DNA of 64,000 nt, taken from NCBI RefSeq assembly GCF_002295105.1, contig NZ_NSGH01000001.1, positions 124,001 through 188,000 of the forward strand. The letters run 5' to 3'. Positions within the stretch are counted from its first letter, which is position 1, and each line of letters opens with the position of its first letter. Both the position numbers and the translations under genes were made by a program. This DNA is from Salimicrobium humidisoli (GTDB lineage: Bacteria > Bacillota > Bacilli > Bacillales > Halobacillaceae). The notes under the pieces were generated by a model. It was not told the DNA's origin. It was given only the letters and a program-made list of their open reading frames with translations, and searched no databases. Below are positions 52,192 through 60,684 of the stretch, in pieces.

Positions 52192-52354
52192 TTTTTCTCA
52201 TCCTTTCTATGTCGTTTTCATCCCGGAGAAGGATAGTTGAATTCCTTTGAAAATTACTGAATAGCTCCTCTATGGCTACAACGAATTTAGTAGGCTATGT
52301 GTAACTGCAATACCTGCAAGCGTTCTTCTTGTAAGACTCTGAATCTTTAGATGG

Positions 52355-52762
52355 TCATAACTGATTCTGGTAAACTTTCTTAACTACAGGACTTATCAGT
52401 ATCCTGAATAATAGTAATGAAAAGATAAGTACCTGTGCCGTTAGTGATACATCAAGATAAATCGATAGAATAAAGGCGATCAAAGTCAGGAAATCCATAA
52501 TTGAATTCATTGTTTCCCCTGATTTCGCATTAACCCACACGTTACGTTCATCATGGACCTCGATGTCACTTCGTTTTTCCCCTTTTTCTGTTACTTTGTC
52601 CTTTCTATGTTCTATGTAAGTCTGAATTGATATCCCTGTCAGTGCTATACCTAACCCCCCGATTCCAAAAGGCCAATCGTTAATGCTGCTCATCACAAAT
52701 ATGAAAACCCCGGTACATGCCAAAGTTACAGCAGTAATTAATTTAAAGATTTTTCTGTTCAT
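52355..52762 (-). CDS. DUF2178-like membrane protein
   Basis: A 135-residue protein with two N-terminal and two C-terminal membrane helices around a cytoplasmic loop that contains VHDERNVWVNAKSGET. The DER...KA pattern is like DUF2178 proteins that commonly sit beside a small XRE regulator. Function is unknown. It starts five bases after the regulator gene and so belongs to its operon. Confidence 0.7.
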   Translation of the reverse strand: MNRKIFKLITAVTLACTGVFIFVMSSINDWPFGIGGLGIALTGISIQTYIEHRKDKVTEKGEKRSDIEVHDERNVWVNAKSGETMNSIMDFLTLIAFILSIYLDVSLTAQVLIFSLLLFRILISPVVKKVYQNQL

Positions 52763-52767
52763 AATCT

Positions 52768-52968
52768 TTACTCCTCCTCTTCGAAAGTAAATAGTTCTTC
52801 AATACTGATATCGAAAATCTTTGCAATTTTATAAGCTAAAAGTACAGAGGGATTATATTTTCCTTTTTCCAGAGAAATAATCGTTCTCGAGGAAACTGAT
52901 ACTTTATCAGCTAACTGTTGCTGAGTCATATTCTTTTCTTTGCGAAAGTATTTGATATGATTCTTCAA
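52768..52968 (-). CDS. small XRE-family transcriptional regulator
   Basis: A 66-residue protein that is just a lambda-repressor-type helix-turn-helix: MTQQQLADKVSVSSRTIISLEKGKYNPS is the DNA-binding core (split here: MTQQQLADKVSVS and SRTIISLEKG). It ends in an acidic tail. It is the first gene of the AT-rich ABC operon and probably represses its own promoter through the tandem operators just upstream. Confidence 0.88.
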   Translation of the reverse strand: MKNHIKYFRKEKNMTQQQLADKVSVSSRTIISLEKGKYNPSVLLAYKIAKIFDISIEELFTFEEEE

Positions 52969-53008
52969 TCCGGAAACATCCTCTTCTGTAAATTATATAA
53001 TAAAAAAA

Positions 53009-53040
53009 CATGAAGTTAACTTCATGTGAAATTAACTTCA
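53009..53040. promoter_or_regulatory. tandem operators of the XRE operon
   Basis: TGAAGTTAACTTCA (53011-53024, extended to an 18-bp perfect palindrome at 53009-53026) and TGAAATTAACTTCA (53027-53040) lie head to tail with centres 16 bases apart. They overlap the start-site side of the promoter, ideal for repression by the small XRE protein. Confidence 0.75.
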
Positions 53041-53068
53041 TGTTATAACGTTTAAATTACTTTGTCAA
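53040..53068 (-). promoter_or_regulatory. sigma-A promoter of the XRE-ABC operon
   Basis: On the minus strand TTGACA (53068-53063), a 17-base spacer and TAACAT (53045-53040). The -10 touches the first operator, and the second covers the likely start site. Confidence 0.7.
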
Positions 53069-53119
53069 TGCGGGAATAATGTAATCGTTAGAAGGTGATT
53101 TTTTTTAGTATAAACGCTC

Positions 53120-54493
53120 TTATCCGATATCGATGAATTTGCCGGGGTTCATGATGTTGTTCGGATCAAGGGCTTTTTTGATCGACTTCATAATGGAAAG
53201 AGACGCTCCGTGTTCGGCTTCCAGGTACTTCTTCTTCCCGATTCCGACGCCGTGCTCGCCCGTACAGGTGCCGCCCCGGGCCAGAGCGTGTTCAACGATA
53301 GCTTCATTGAACTGTTCCGCTTTGTGCATCTCGTTCTCATCATTTTTGTTGATCATGACGAACGCGTGGTAATTGCCATCTCCGGCATGTCCGACAAGCC
53401 CTCCCGGAAGTCCCTGTCGGTCGAGCTCTTCCCGGCCGAATACGATGGCTTCGGCAAGGGAAGAAATAGGAACACAAACATCCGTCACCATCATGGAACG
53501 TCCCGGATAAGCGTGGGTGTACGTATACGCAAGGTTGTGCCTGCCTTCCCACAGTTTCATGCGTCCCCGGGTGTCTTTCTCGAACGTTACGGACGTGCAT
53601 CCGTGGTCCGAAAGAATCTCCTTCGCAAATGCCACGTCCTGATTCAGTCCCGCTTCATTTCCATGAAACTCAAGGAAGAGAGTAGGGTTCACTTCATAAT
53701 CCGTTTCTATCCAGTCGTTCACCTGACGTATGGAACTTTCATCCACGATTTCCATACGGGCCACGGGAACACCGGTCTGAACAATGGAAGTTACGGCATT
53801 CACCGCTTCCGTCATCTCTTTGAAAGTGGCGCGGGCGGCCGTAATATGTTCGGGGATTCCATATACTTTCAGCGTTATTTCACTGATGCATCCGAGCGTA
53901 CCTTCGGACCCTGTGTAAAGGTCGTTGAGATTATAGCCGGAGGAAGATTTCTGGGCCAGGCTCCCGGTATGGATGATCTCTCCGTCCGGAGTCACGACTT
54001 CCAGGTTGCGGATCTGGTCTTTCATCACCCCGTACTTGACGGACGTAGTACCGCTCGCATTGGTAGCCGTCATTCCGCCGATTGTAGCGTCCGCCCCCGG
54101 ATCCACCGGAAAGAAAAGACCATGTTTCTTCAGTGCTTTATCAAGCGTCGAGCGGGTGACGCCCGGCTGGACGCGGACGAGAAGGTCCTGTTCCCGGATT
54201 TCAAGAATTTCATCCATCTCCGAAAAATCGATGGAGAATCCTCCCTGTACAGGTACGACGTGACCTTCGAGGCCGGAGCCGAGTCCGAACGGTGTGACCG
54301 GGATTCCATTTTCATTTGCCAGTTTCAAAATATGACTGATCTCCCGGCTGGAACGCGGGAAGAGGACGACTTCAGGTAAAGCAGGAGTGTGATAGGACTC
54401 GTCTTTACTATGGTGACTACGTATCGTTTCGTTCGTACTGATCTGTTCTTCGCTCAAAAATTCCTTCAGATGCGACAGCACTTCATGTTTCAT
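53120..54493 (-). CDS. FAD-linked D-lactate dehydrogenase / glycolate oxidase family
   Basis: A 457-residue flavoprotein of the GlcD/D-LDH group. The FAD domain has TPFGLGSGLEGHVVP and DPGADATIGGMTATNASGTTSVKYG. The C-terminal domain has GHAGDGNYHAF and TGEHGVGIGKKKYLE, the metal/substrate region of D-2-hydroxyacid dehydrogenases. It should oxidise D-lactate or glycolate and pass electrons to the quinone pool. ATG 54493 follows GAGGAGG; an upstream in-frame ATG adds a basic leader. It diverges from the MurNAc operon, whose MurQ makes D-lactate. Confidence 0.87.
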   Translation of the reverse strand: MKHEVLSHLKEFLSEEQISTNETIRSHHSKDESYHTPALPEVVLFPRSSREISHILKLANENGIPVTPFGLGSGLEGHVVPVQGGFSIDFSEMDEILEIREQDLLVRVQPGVTRSTLDKALKKHGLFFPVDPGADATIGGMTATNASGTTSVKYGVMKDQIRNLEVVTPDGEIIHTGSLAQKSSSGYNLNDLYTGSEGTLGCISEITLKVYGIPEHITAARATFKEMTEAVNAVTSIVQTGVPVARMEIVDESSIRQVNDWIETDYEVNPTLFLEFHGNEAGLNQDVAFAKEILSDHGCTSVTFEKDTRGRMKLWEGRHNLAYTYTHAYPGRSMMVTDVCVPISSLAEAIVFGREELDRQGLPGGLVGHAGDGNYHAFVMINKNDENEMHKAEQFNEAIVEHALARGGTCTGEHGVGIGKKKYLEAEHGASLSIMKSIKKALDPNNIMNPGKFIDIG

Positions 54494-54550
54494 GAAAACG
54501 CCTCCTCTTTTTCTCCGATTATACATAAGTCAGCAGATTTTTACAGTTTG

Positions 54551-54565
54551 TGAAATGCAATTTCA
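54551..54565. promoter_or_regulatory. candidate MurR/RpiR operator
   Basis: TGAAAT-GCA-ATTTCA is an inverted repeat of the TGAAA..TTTCA form common for RpiR regulators. It lies 17 bases upstream of the kinase promoter -35, between it and the divergent flavoprotein gene. Confidence 0.45.
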
Positions 54566-54582
54566 AAAATATCTTAATTAAT

Positions 54583-54611
54583 TTGACATAAAATTTTAAT
54601 AGTATTATAAT
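54583..54611 (+). promoter_or_regulatory. consensus sigma-A promoter of the MurNAc operon
   Basis: TTGACA (54583-54588), exactly 17 bases, then TATAAT (54606-54611), a perfect consensus 27 bases before the kinase ATG. So strong a promoter implies that a repressor normally holds it off. Confidence 0.85.
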
Positions 54612-54638
54612 CTTAGTAATAAAAAAGGTGGGGGTTGA

Positions 54639-55577
54639 ATGGACTACATCGTTGGTGTTGATGGAGGAGGTACTAAGACGGAAGTCGCTTTTTACCGGAG
54701 AGACAGTCTTCATGAAACAGATAATGTGCTGTTCGGCCCCGGTTCGAATCCGAGAGCTTCCGGGTACGACACGAGTGCCGAAAGAATTGCTGCACTCATT
54801 GATGATGGTATGAAGAAATTCCATATACCTCCGGACTCTGTCATAGCGGTGGGAGCCGGAATAGCAGGAGCGGGACGATTTCAGGAACAGGAAGAATTGA
54901 CGGCACGGTTGCGGTCGCTTTTTTTTAAACTTGATATGTCAGAAAATTTAAAAATCGATGTGTTTTCGGACAGTAAAGCGGCACTTCAGGGAGCTCTGCA
55001 TCCCGACATGTCGAGCGGTATGCTGATCATCTCGGGGACGGGGTCCAATGCTGTAGCTGTGGAAGAGGGGACGTTCTTCAAAAGCGGCGGCTGGGGTCAT
55101 CTTTTCGGAGATGAAGGTAGCGGTTTCGACATTGGCAGGCAGGCACTGCGTCGCATCACTAAAGAAAGAGACGGACGTGCAGCTCCTTCCTCCCTGCCGG
55201 GTATTATTCTCAGGGAGCTCGGCCTTATGCATGCGGAGCAGCTGGTCGGACACTTTTACCAGGCGGAAGATCAGAAGAAGGAGATAGCTGCTCTCGCCCG
55301 GCCGCTGATTGAACATGAACATTTACCGGAAGTCCGGGATATACTGGAGCAGGCTGTGCAGGAACTGGTGCTCCATATCGAAAGTCTGCATCACAAGATG
55401 AGAAGGGAGGACGGGGAGCTTCCTGTCTTTACTGCAGGAGCAATTTTCAATAATTCTTCTTTTATGCAGGAAACATTCAGGAACTATATTGAAACCAAAG
55501 GGCTGGGCGTTATCCGGCAAATATATTCGTCCCCGTCTTCCGGCGCGGCGAAACTTACAGAGAGGAGAGGGTGCTGA
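54639..55577 (+). CDS. BadF/BadG-family amino-sugar kinase (MurNAc/GlcNAc kinase)
   Basis: A 312-residue ASKHA-fold kinase. VGVDGGGTKTEVAF binds ATP phosphate, ISGTGSNAVA and GGWGHLFGDEGSGFDIGRQAL are the second phosphate and adenosine motifs of N-acetylglucosamine kinase-like proteins. Beside murQ, the likely substrate is MurNAc (and GlcNAc), giving MurNAc-6-phosphate, as for the clostridial kinase MurK. This replaces the phosphotransferase route. AAGGTGGGGG precedes the ATG. It heads the operon behind a consensus promoter. Confidence 0.82.
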   Translation: MDYIVGVDGGGTKTEVAFYRRDSLHETDNVLFGPGSNPRASGYDTSAERIAALIDDGMKKFHIPPDSVIAVGAGIAGAGRFQEQEELTARLRSLFFKLDMSENLKIDVFSDSKAALQGALHPDMSSGMLIISGTGSNAVAVEEGTFFKSGGWGHLFGDEGSGFDIGRQALRRITKERDGRAAPSSLPGIILRELGLMHAEQLVGHFYQAEDQKKEIAALARPLIEHEHLPEVRDILEQAVQELVLHIESLHHKMRREDGELPVFTAGAIFNNSSFMQETFRNYIETKGLGVIRQIYSSPSSGAAKLTERRGC

Positions 55578-56488
55578 TGGGAGAAGACAGACTTCAATCC
55601 CTGGTTACAGAAAGCAGGAACCCGGACAGTATGTCCATTGATATGGAATCGACTATGGGCATGCTTGAAATAATGAACCGGGAAGATGCCAGGGTGGCAG
55701 AAGCGGTGGCGCGCGTGCTCCCTGAAGTTGCAGAAGTAGTGGAGAAGACGGTGGAGAGCTTGAAAAAAGGCGGGAGGCTGTTTTATGCAGGGGCAGGAAC
55801 GAGCGGACGCGTCGGTTTTATGGATGCTTCCGAATGTCCTCCTACGTTCATGACCTCTCCGGAGCAGATACAGGCCATTATGGCCGGAGGAGGAGAAGCT
55901 TTCGAACAGGCGAAAGAGAATGCGGAGGATGAGGAAGAGGCAGGGTACCGGGATCTGGACGCAGCCTCACCCGATGATCGGGATGTCGTAATCGGAATTA
56001 CGGCAAGTGGAAGGACTCCATATCCGGTAGGGACGCTGAAAAGAGCGGGAGATGCGGGAGCGTATACGGTGGCTCTCTCCTGCAATCCGGAGGCTCTTAT
56101 AAGCACGTACGCCGATACAGCCATCGAAGTCATCGTCGGTCCGGAAGTTCTTACAGGGTCTACGAGACTGAAAGCAGCCACCTCTCATAAGATGATCCTG
56201 AATATGATCAGCACTTCCGTTATGATACAGCTCGGGAAAGTTTACGAGAACCTTATGGTGGATGTTCACGCAAGTAACTACAAGCTCCGCAGAAGAGCGG
56301 AAAGTATTTTGAAAACGGTTACAGATACAGGTGAGGAGGAAGCCTCCCTTCTGCTTAAGAATGCCAACTACGAAGTGAAAACAGCGATTATGATGAAGAA
56401 GGCGGATCTCTCCTATGAAAAAGCGAAAGAAATTCTCGATGCCTGTGACGGCTACCTCAGAAGAGCCGAGAGTTTTATTTCACATTGA
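55577..56488 (+). CDS. murQ: N-acetylmuramic acid 6-phosphate etherase
   Basis: A 303-residue SIS-domain lyase that cuts the lactyl ether of MurNAc-6-phosphate to give GlcNAc-6-phosphate and D-lactate. The opening TESRNPDSMSIDMEST, AGAGTSGRVGFMDASECPPTF (split: AGAGTSGRVG, FMDASECPPTF), ITASGRTPYPVG and TGSTRLKAATSHKMILN are the MurQ signatures. ATG 55577 overlaps the kinase stop; a GTG two codons upstream is weaker. It is central to cell-wall sugar recycling. Confidence 0.95.
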   Translation: MGEDRLQSLVTESRNPDSMSIDMESTMGMLEIMNREDARVAEAVARVLPEVAEVVEKTVESLKKGGRLFYAGAGTSGRVGFMDASECPPTFMTSPEQIQAIMAGGGEAFEQAKENAEDEEEAGYRDLDAASPDDRDVVIGITASGRTPYPVGTLKRAGDAGAYTVALSCNPEALISTYADTAIEVIVGPEVLTGSTRLKAATSHKMILNMISTSVMIQLGKVYENLMVDVHASNYKLRRRAESILKTVTDTGEEEASLLLKNANYEVKTAIMMKKADLSYEKAKEILDACDGYLRRAESFISH

Positions 56489-56537
56489 TTTGTAAGCCTC
56501 AGGGCTTCAAATAAATATTATTCAAGGGGGATTTGTG

Positions 56538-57905
56538 TTGAAAAAAAGCTGGAAGTACACATTTGCTGCGTTACTGCTTCTCGTCTTAATGATTGTCGCC
56601 GGTTGTGCACCCGGGTCCGGCGGGGAAGAAAACAGTTCCGAAAAAGATTCGTCCGGTAGTGGGGACAGCTCTGAAAGCGGGGGAGACGGAGAGATTTCCG
56701 GGGAACTTGAAATCCAGTATTTTGTCGGGGGATACGGAGATTCCTGGTGGAAGGAAGTAATCGCCGACTTCCAGGAAGAGTATCCGGACGTTTCCATCAA
56801 GGAACACGCAGGCCCTAACATCAACGAAGAGATGCGATCGCGCTGGGTCTCGGAGGATCCGCCCGATGTCGTTTACATTGATGGCGCGGGATCGAGCGAA
56901 ACCCAGATGGTGGAAGACGGTCAGCTGATGAATCTGAGCAGTTTTCTTGATGGGATTGAACTTGAAGACGGCACGCCTCTGAAAGACAGTTTCATCGTGG
57001 AACCTGCGAAGTACGACGGAGAAGTTTACAGTCTGCCGCTGGTGTTCGACACATGGGGCACATGGTATGACAGCGCCTGGTTTGAAGAAAAAGGATGGGA
57101 AGCACCTGAAAACTTCCCGGACTTTATGGAGACGATGGGAACGATTAAAGACGAAGAGGATATCGCACCATTTGTTACTACAGGACAACACCCTTACTAC
57201 TTCCTGAGAGGTATGATGTATCCTGCTTTCGGAGCCCGTGGCGGCGACGAACTGCTGACGCAGACGATTCAGGGTAAGGAAGGGGCATGGAGCAGTGATG
57301 AAGTGATGGAAGTCATCAAAAATATTGAAGAAATGCAGAAGGAAGGATACATCGATCCGGACTTTGGAGCCCTGAACCACACCCAGTCCCAGATGAATTT
57401 CCTGAATCATGACAATGCTTTTATCCCGGTCGGCTTCTGGCTGCCGAACGAAATGGCGAAAGATAAGCCGGAGGACGTGAAATACGGATTCATCCCGTCT
57501 CCGATGCAGAAGGAAGGCGAACCTTACGCGATTGTTCCGGACCTTCGTCCTTTGGCTATTGCGGAAAAAGCCGAGAACCCTGAAGCGGCTAAAGCGTTTG
57601 TGGAGTTCGTTTATACGAAAGAGTATGCCACTTCTTTCTCCGAACACACCGGAGCACTGATGAACCTGCAGGGTGTCGATTTGACGGAGTCCGACGATGT
57701 ACCGGAATTCCTCATCCAGGCGAACGAAATGATCAACGACCCGGATAAGGTACAAATCTATCAGAAACCTCATCCGATGAGTGCCGATCTTGAAACGCCG
57801 ATCAGTAACTCCCTGGTCTCCCTAATGCTTGGGAATATTACGGCGGAAGAATTCGTGGAAGAAGCAGAACAGGCTTCCAAAGAATACCGCAAATCTCTGG
57901 AATAA
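56538..57905 (+). CDS. sugar ABC transporter substrate-binding lipoprotein
   Basis: A 455-residue extracellular binding protein with a signal peptide and lipobox VAGC (Cys ~22), then an acidic Ser/Gly linker (GGEENSSEKDSSGSGDSSE) and a family-1 solute-binding fold (YFVGGYGDSWWKEVIADFQ, YSLPLVFDTWGTWYDSAWF). The setting predicts MurNAc or a muropeptide sugar as ligand. TTG 56538 has AAGGGGG at seven bases; GTG 56535 is possible. A hairpin separates it from the permeases. Confidence 0.88.
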   Translation: MKKSWKYTFAALLLLVLMIVAGCAPGSGGEENSSEKDSSGSGDSSESGGDGEISGELEIQYFVGGYGDSWWKEVIADFQEEYPDVSIKEHAGPNINEEMRSRWVSEDPPDVVYIDGAGSSETQMVEDGQLMNLSSFLDGIELEDGTPLKDSFIVEPAKYDGEVYSLPLVFDTWGTWYDSAWFEEKGWEAPENFPDFMETMGTIKDEEDIAPFVTTGQHPYYFLRGMMYPAFGARGGDELLTQTIQGKEGAWSSDEVMEVIKNIEEMQKEGYIDPDFGALNHTQSQMNFLNHDNAFIPVGFWLPNEMAKDKPEDVKYGFIPSPMQKEGEPYAIVPDLRPLAIAEKAENPEAAKAFVEFVYTKEYATSFSEHTGALMNLQGVDLTESDDVPEFLIQANEMINDPDKVQIYQKPHPMSADLETPISNSLVSLMLGNITAEEFVEEAEQASKEYRKSLE

Positions 57906-57911
57906 GAGTGG

Positions 57912-57950
57912 ATACGGAGGTGTGAACCTGCACCTCTGTATTTTCTTTTC
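57912..57950 (+). terminator. intercistronic hairpin/attenuator after the binding protein
   Basis: ATACGGAGGTG pairs with CACCTCTGTAT (one G-T pair) across an eight-base loop, then TTTCTTTTC. It probably lets only part of the transcription pass to the permeases or protects the upstream mRNA. Confidence 0.7.
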
Positions 57951-57996
57951 AAAAATTCACCGGTCTGCCCGGATTATACGAAAAGAGGGGGAAAGT

Positions 57997-58890
57997 ATGG
58001 TCCAGTCAAAAAAACAACGGTACCTGTTTCTGGCTTTTTGCCTCGTACCTACGTTTCTCATGTTTGCATTATTTACCTTGTATCCTCTGTTCAACGGTCT
58101 TTACTACTCTTTCTTTCAATGGTCGGGATCTTCTTCATTGGCGGAATTTACGGGCTTCGACAATTACCGGAAACTTTTCAGTGACGAAATTATTCCGGCG
58201 ACGATCTGGCATGACTATTTTCTCGTCATCACTAAAATTATCGGTATTATGATACTTGCCACGTTTTTTGCTGTAGCTTTGACGCAGATGAGGATAAAAG
58301 AAGCACCGTTCTACCGGATTGTGTTCTTTTTCCCGAATATTATGTCCGTCGTTGTTATCGGGATACTGTGGATGTTCATTTATAACCCGAGTCTCGGACT
58401 CGTGAACTCCGGGCTGGAGTTTTTAGGTCTCGGAGAGTGGACGAAAGCGTGGCTCGGGGACGAAGACTGGGCTTTGCCGAGTCTCGTGCTTCCGTCTGTA
58501 TGGGCAGGGATCGGGTTGTTCATGCTCATGCTGATGGGAGGTATTTCGAACATCTCGAAAAGTTACTATGAAGCCGCCGAAATAGACGGGGCCAACGGCT
58601 GGCAGCAGTTCTGGAAGATTACGCTTCCGCTCGTCTGGCCGCAGATCAAAATCTCCATCCTTTATATCATCATTACGACGCTGAACGGTTCCTTCATCAT
58701 CGTACAGGTCATGACCAAGGGAGGACCCAACAACGCTACACACGTCATGGGATCGTATCTGTATGAAGAAGCTTTCGTAAAATATAATTTCGGCTACGGC
58801 GCGACGATAGGCGTCATGATTTTAGTGCTTTCTCTGATCACCGTACTCATCATGCAGTATTTCATGAGACGTGAGAAAGTGGAATATTAA
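57997..58890 (+). CDS. sugar ABC transporter permease, MalF type
   Basis: A 297-residue permease with six helices. The EAA loop EAAEIDGANGWQQFWKITLPL (split: EAAEIDGANG, WQQFWKITLPL) contacts the ATPase. It starts MVQSKKQRYLFLAFCLVP at ATG 57997, after AAAGAGGGGG. Longer in-frame versions overlap the binding protein. It pairs with the following permease. No ATP-binding gene is in the operon, so a shared MsmX-type ATPase elsewhere is expected. Confidence 0.9.
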   Translation: MVQSKKQRYLFLAFCLVPTFLMFALFTLYPLFNGLYYSFFQWSGSSSLAEFTGFDNYRKLFSDEIIPATIWHDYFLVITKIIGIMILATFFAVALTQMRIKEAPFYRIVFFFPNIMSVVVIGILWMFIYNPSLGLVNSGLEFLGLGEWTKAWLGDEDWALPSLVLPSVWAGIGLFMLMLMGGISNISKSYYEAAEIDGANGWQQFWKITLPLVWPQIKISILYIIITTLNGSFIIVQVMTKGGPNNATHVMGSYLYEEAFVKYNFGYGATIGVMILVLSLITVLIMQYFMRREKVEY

Positions 58891-58906
58891 GAGGAGGGAT
58901 GACGAA

Positions 58907-59746
58907 GTGAAACGGAAACAGGGATTTTGGACGAAAATCGGTGTCAGAATTCCTCTTGTTTTATGGTCTCTGGCAGTTTTGTATCCGATCCTCTGGATGA
59001 TTCTCGGTGCTTTCAAATCGAACGCGGAAATCTATGCAAACCCCTGGGGGCTGCCGGATTCATTCAGTTTCGGAAACTTTATCGACGCCTGGTCCAATTA
59101 CAACATCGATATCAGTGTATTCAACAGTCTTATCGTTACGGGGCTCGGTGCTTTATTAACGCTTGTTATGGCAATTCCTACCGCTTACGCCCTGGAAAGG
59201 CTCAGATTCCGCGGGAACCGTTTACTGTTCACTCTTTATATTTCCGCCATGATGATTCCGATGGTGCTCGGCTGGATTCCTTTGTTCTTCCTGCTTATGC
59301 AGCTGAATCTGCTCGATAATATTTTCGGTCTTGCTATCGTTTACGCTGTCAGTCAGCTTCCTTTCAGCATTTTCGTACTGACGAGCTTTATGGCTACGAT
59401 TCCGAAATCTCTGGAAGAGGCTGCTGCCATAGACGGAATGAGTCCTTATAAAATTTTATGGAAAATTATCACCCCTCTTTCCATGACCGGTATCATTACA
59501 GTTACGATTATGAATATGATACAGTTCTGGAATGAGTATTTTATGGCTCTCATCTTCTTACAGTCGGAAAACAACTACACGCTGGCTCTGGCGATCGACT
59601 ATATCAGTAATGAAACCCAGTACACGAACTCCTGGGGGACGCTGTTTGCGAGTCTGGTTATTGCCATCGTACCGGTGATTATTCTGTACGCAATTTTCCA
59701 GCGCCGTATTGTTAAAGGAATGACAGAAGGAGCCATCAAAGGGTAG
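58907..59746 (+). CDS. sugar ABC transporter permease, MalG type
   Basis: A 279-residue permease with six helices and the EAA loop EEAAAIDGMSPYKILWKIITPL (split: EEAAAIDGMS, PYKILWKIITPL). NPWGLPDSFSFGNFIDAW is the typical MalG-like first periplasmic stretch. GTG 58907 follows GAGGAGGGATG. The upstream ATG at 58871 would overlap the previous gene. It is followed within eight bases by the regulator gene. Confidence 0.9.
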   Translation: MKRKQGFWTKIGVRIPLVLWSLAVLYPILWMILGAFKSNAEIYANPWGLPDSFSFGNFIDAWSNYNIDISVFNSLIVTGLGALLTLVMAIPTAYALERLRFRGNRLLFTLYISAMMIPMVLGWIPLFFLLMQLNLLDNIFGLAIVYAVSQLPFSIFVLTSFMATIPKSLEEAAAIDGMSPYKILWKIITPLSMTGIITVTIMNMIQFWNEYFMALIFLQSENNYTLALAIDYISNETQYTNSWGTLFASLVIAIVPVIILYAIFQRRIVKGMTEGAIKG

Positions 59747-59754
59747 GTGTAAAC

Positions 59755-60615
59755 ATGAAACAGCCGTTGAAAGGCGGGCTGGTTATGCTTTCGGAAATGA
59801 AAGAAAACCTTCCCCCTTCCGAGAAAAAGATTGCCGCATTCATTCTTGACCATCCGCACGAAGCGATCCACTGTACGGCAGCTCAACTCGGGGAACTCAG
59901 TGGTACGAGCGGAGCGGCAGTGATGCGTTTGTGCAAATCGCTGGATCTGAAAGGTCTCCAGGAACTGAAGCTCAGGATTTCCGGCGATTTGCAGAAAGAA
60001 GTGGCATCAACGTACCGTGACATCCAGCCGGGGGAAGAGATGGATGCTATCGTAGATAAAGTGACGAATAACAACATGCAGGCCATCCGGGAGACGACGG
60101 AACTGGTGGATTTTGACGGGCTGGAAAAAGCGGGGGAAGCCGTCGTGAAGGCCGGCCGGCTGCATTTCTTCGGTGTGGGGGCGTCAGGAATCATCGCCCA
60201 GGATGCCCAGCAGAAATTTCTCCGCATGAATATCGCTACCTCGGCGTTTACCGACGTTCATAATGCGGTGATGGACATCGCAAATATTAAAGAAACAGAT
60301 GTGTTGGTCGGCATATCTTTCTCAGGAGAAACGAGAGAAACGGCGCTCGTCATGGAAGAGGCGAAGAGGAGAGGAGCGGTGACGATCAGCATAACCCGGT
60401 ACGGCTCCAATACCGCCGCGTCTTTCGCCGATATTCCTTTATACATATCGGCGTCCCGGGAAATTCCTGCACCATTCCGGAGCGGGGCCACTTCATCAAG
60501 GATGGCTCAGCTGCACATGATCGATCTTTTATTTACGAAGGTAGTCACTTCTCATTTCAAAGAAGCATCCGGGTATTTTGAACAGATCCAGGACATTATG
60601 ACACGGCTCAAATGA
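59755..60615 (+). CDS. MurR/RpiR-family transcriptional regulator
   Basis: A 286-residue regulator: an N-terminal RpiR helix-turn-helix (LPPSEKKIAAFILDHP, then QLGELSGTSGAAVMRLCKSL) and a C-terminal SIS domain (FFGVGASGIIAQDAQQKFLR, GISFSGETRETALV) that binds a sugar phosphate. In this operon MurNAc-6-phosphate is the probable effector, as for MurR. It likely represses the consensus promoter at 54583 through the TGAAAT..ATTTCA site. It is the last gene, followed by a strong terminator. Confidence 0.88.
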   Translation: MKQPLKGGLVMLSEMKENLPPSEKKIAAFILDHPHEAIHCTAAQLGELSGTSGAAVMRLCKSLDLKGLQELKLRISGDLQKEVASTYRDIQPGEEMDAIVDKVTNNNMQAIRETTELVDFDGLEKAGEAVVKAGRLHFFGVGASGIIAQDAQQKFLRMNIATSAFTDVHNAVMDIANIKETDVLVGISFSGETRETALVMEEAKRRGAVTISITRYGSNTAASFADIPLYISASREIPAPFRSGATSSRMAQLHMIDLLFTKVVTSHFKEASGYFEQIQDIMTRLK

Positions 60616-60630
60616 ACAGATGACGACTTG

Positions 60631-60678
60631 AAAAGCCCCCTGACTCTCCGGTTTTCCGGAAATTCAGGGGGCTTTTGT
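60631..60678. terminator. terminator between murR-like and ald genes
   Basis: AAAAGCCCCCTGA pairs perfectly with TCAGGGGGCTTTT, with CCGG/CCGG pairing inside. It is symmetric and so serves both converging operons. Confidence 0.92.
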
Positions 60679-60684
60679 TCGCAG

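Noticed and set aside
53210-54379. 389-residue open frame antisense to the D-lactate dehydrogenase gene
   Set aside because: Codon bias of the real gene keeps the opposite frame open. The sense protein has full family motifs.
56586-57773. 395-residue open frame antisense to the sugar-binding protein gene
   Set aside because: A shadow of a clear lipoprotein gene; no start signal and no family features.
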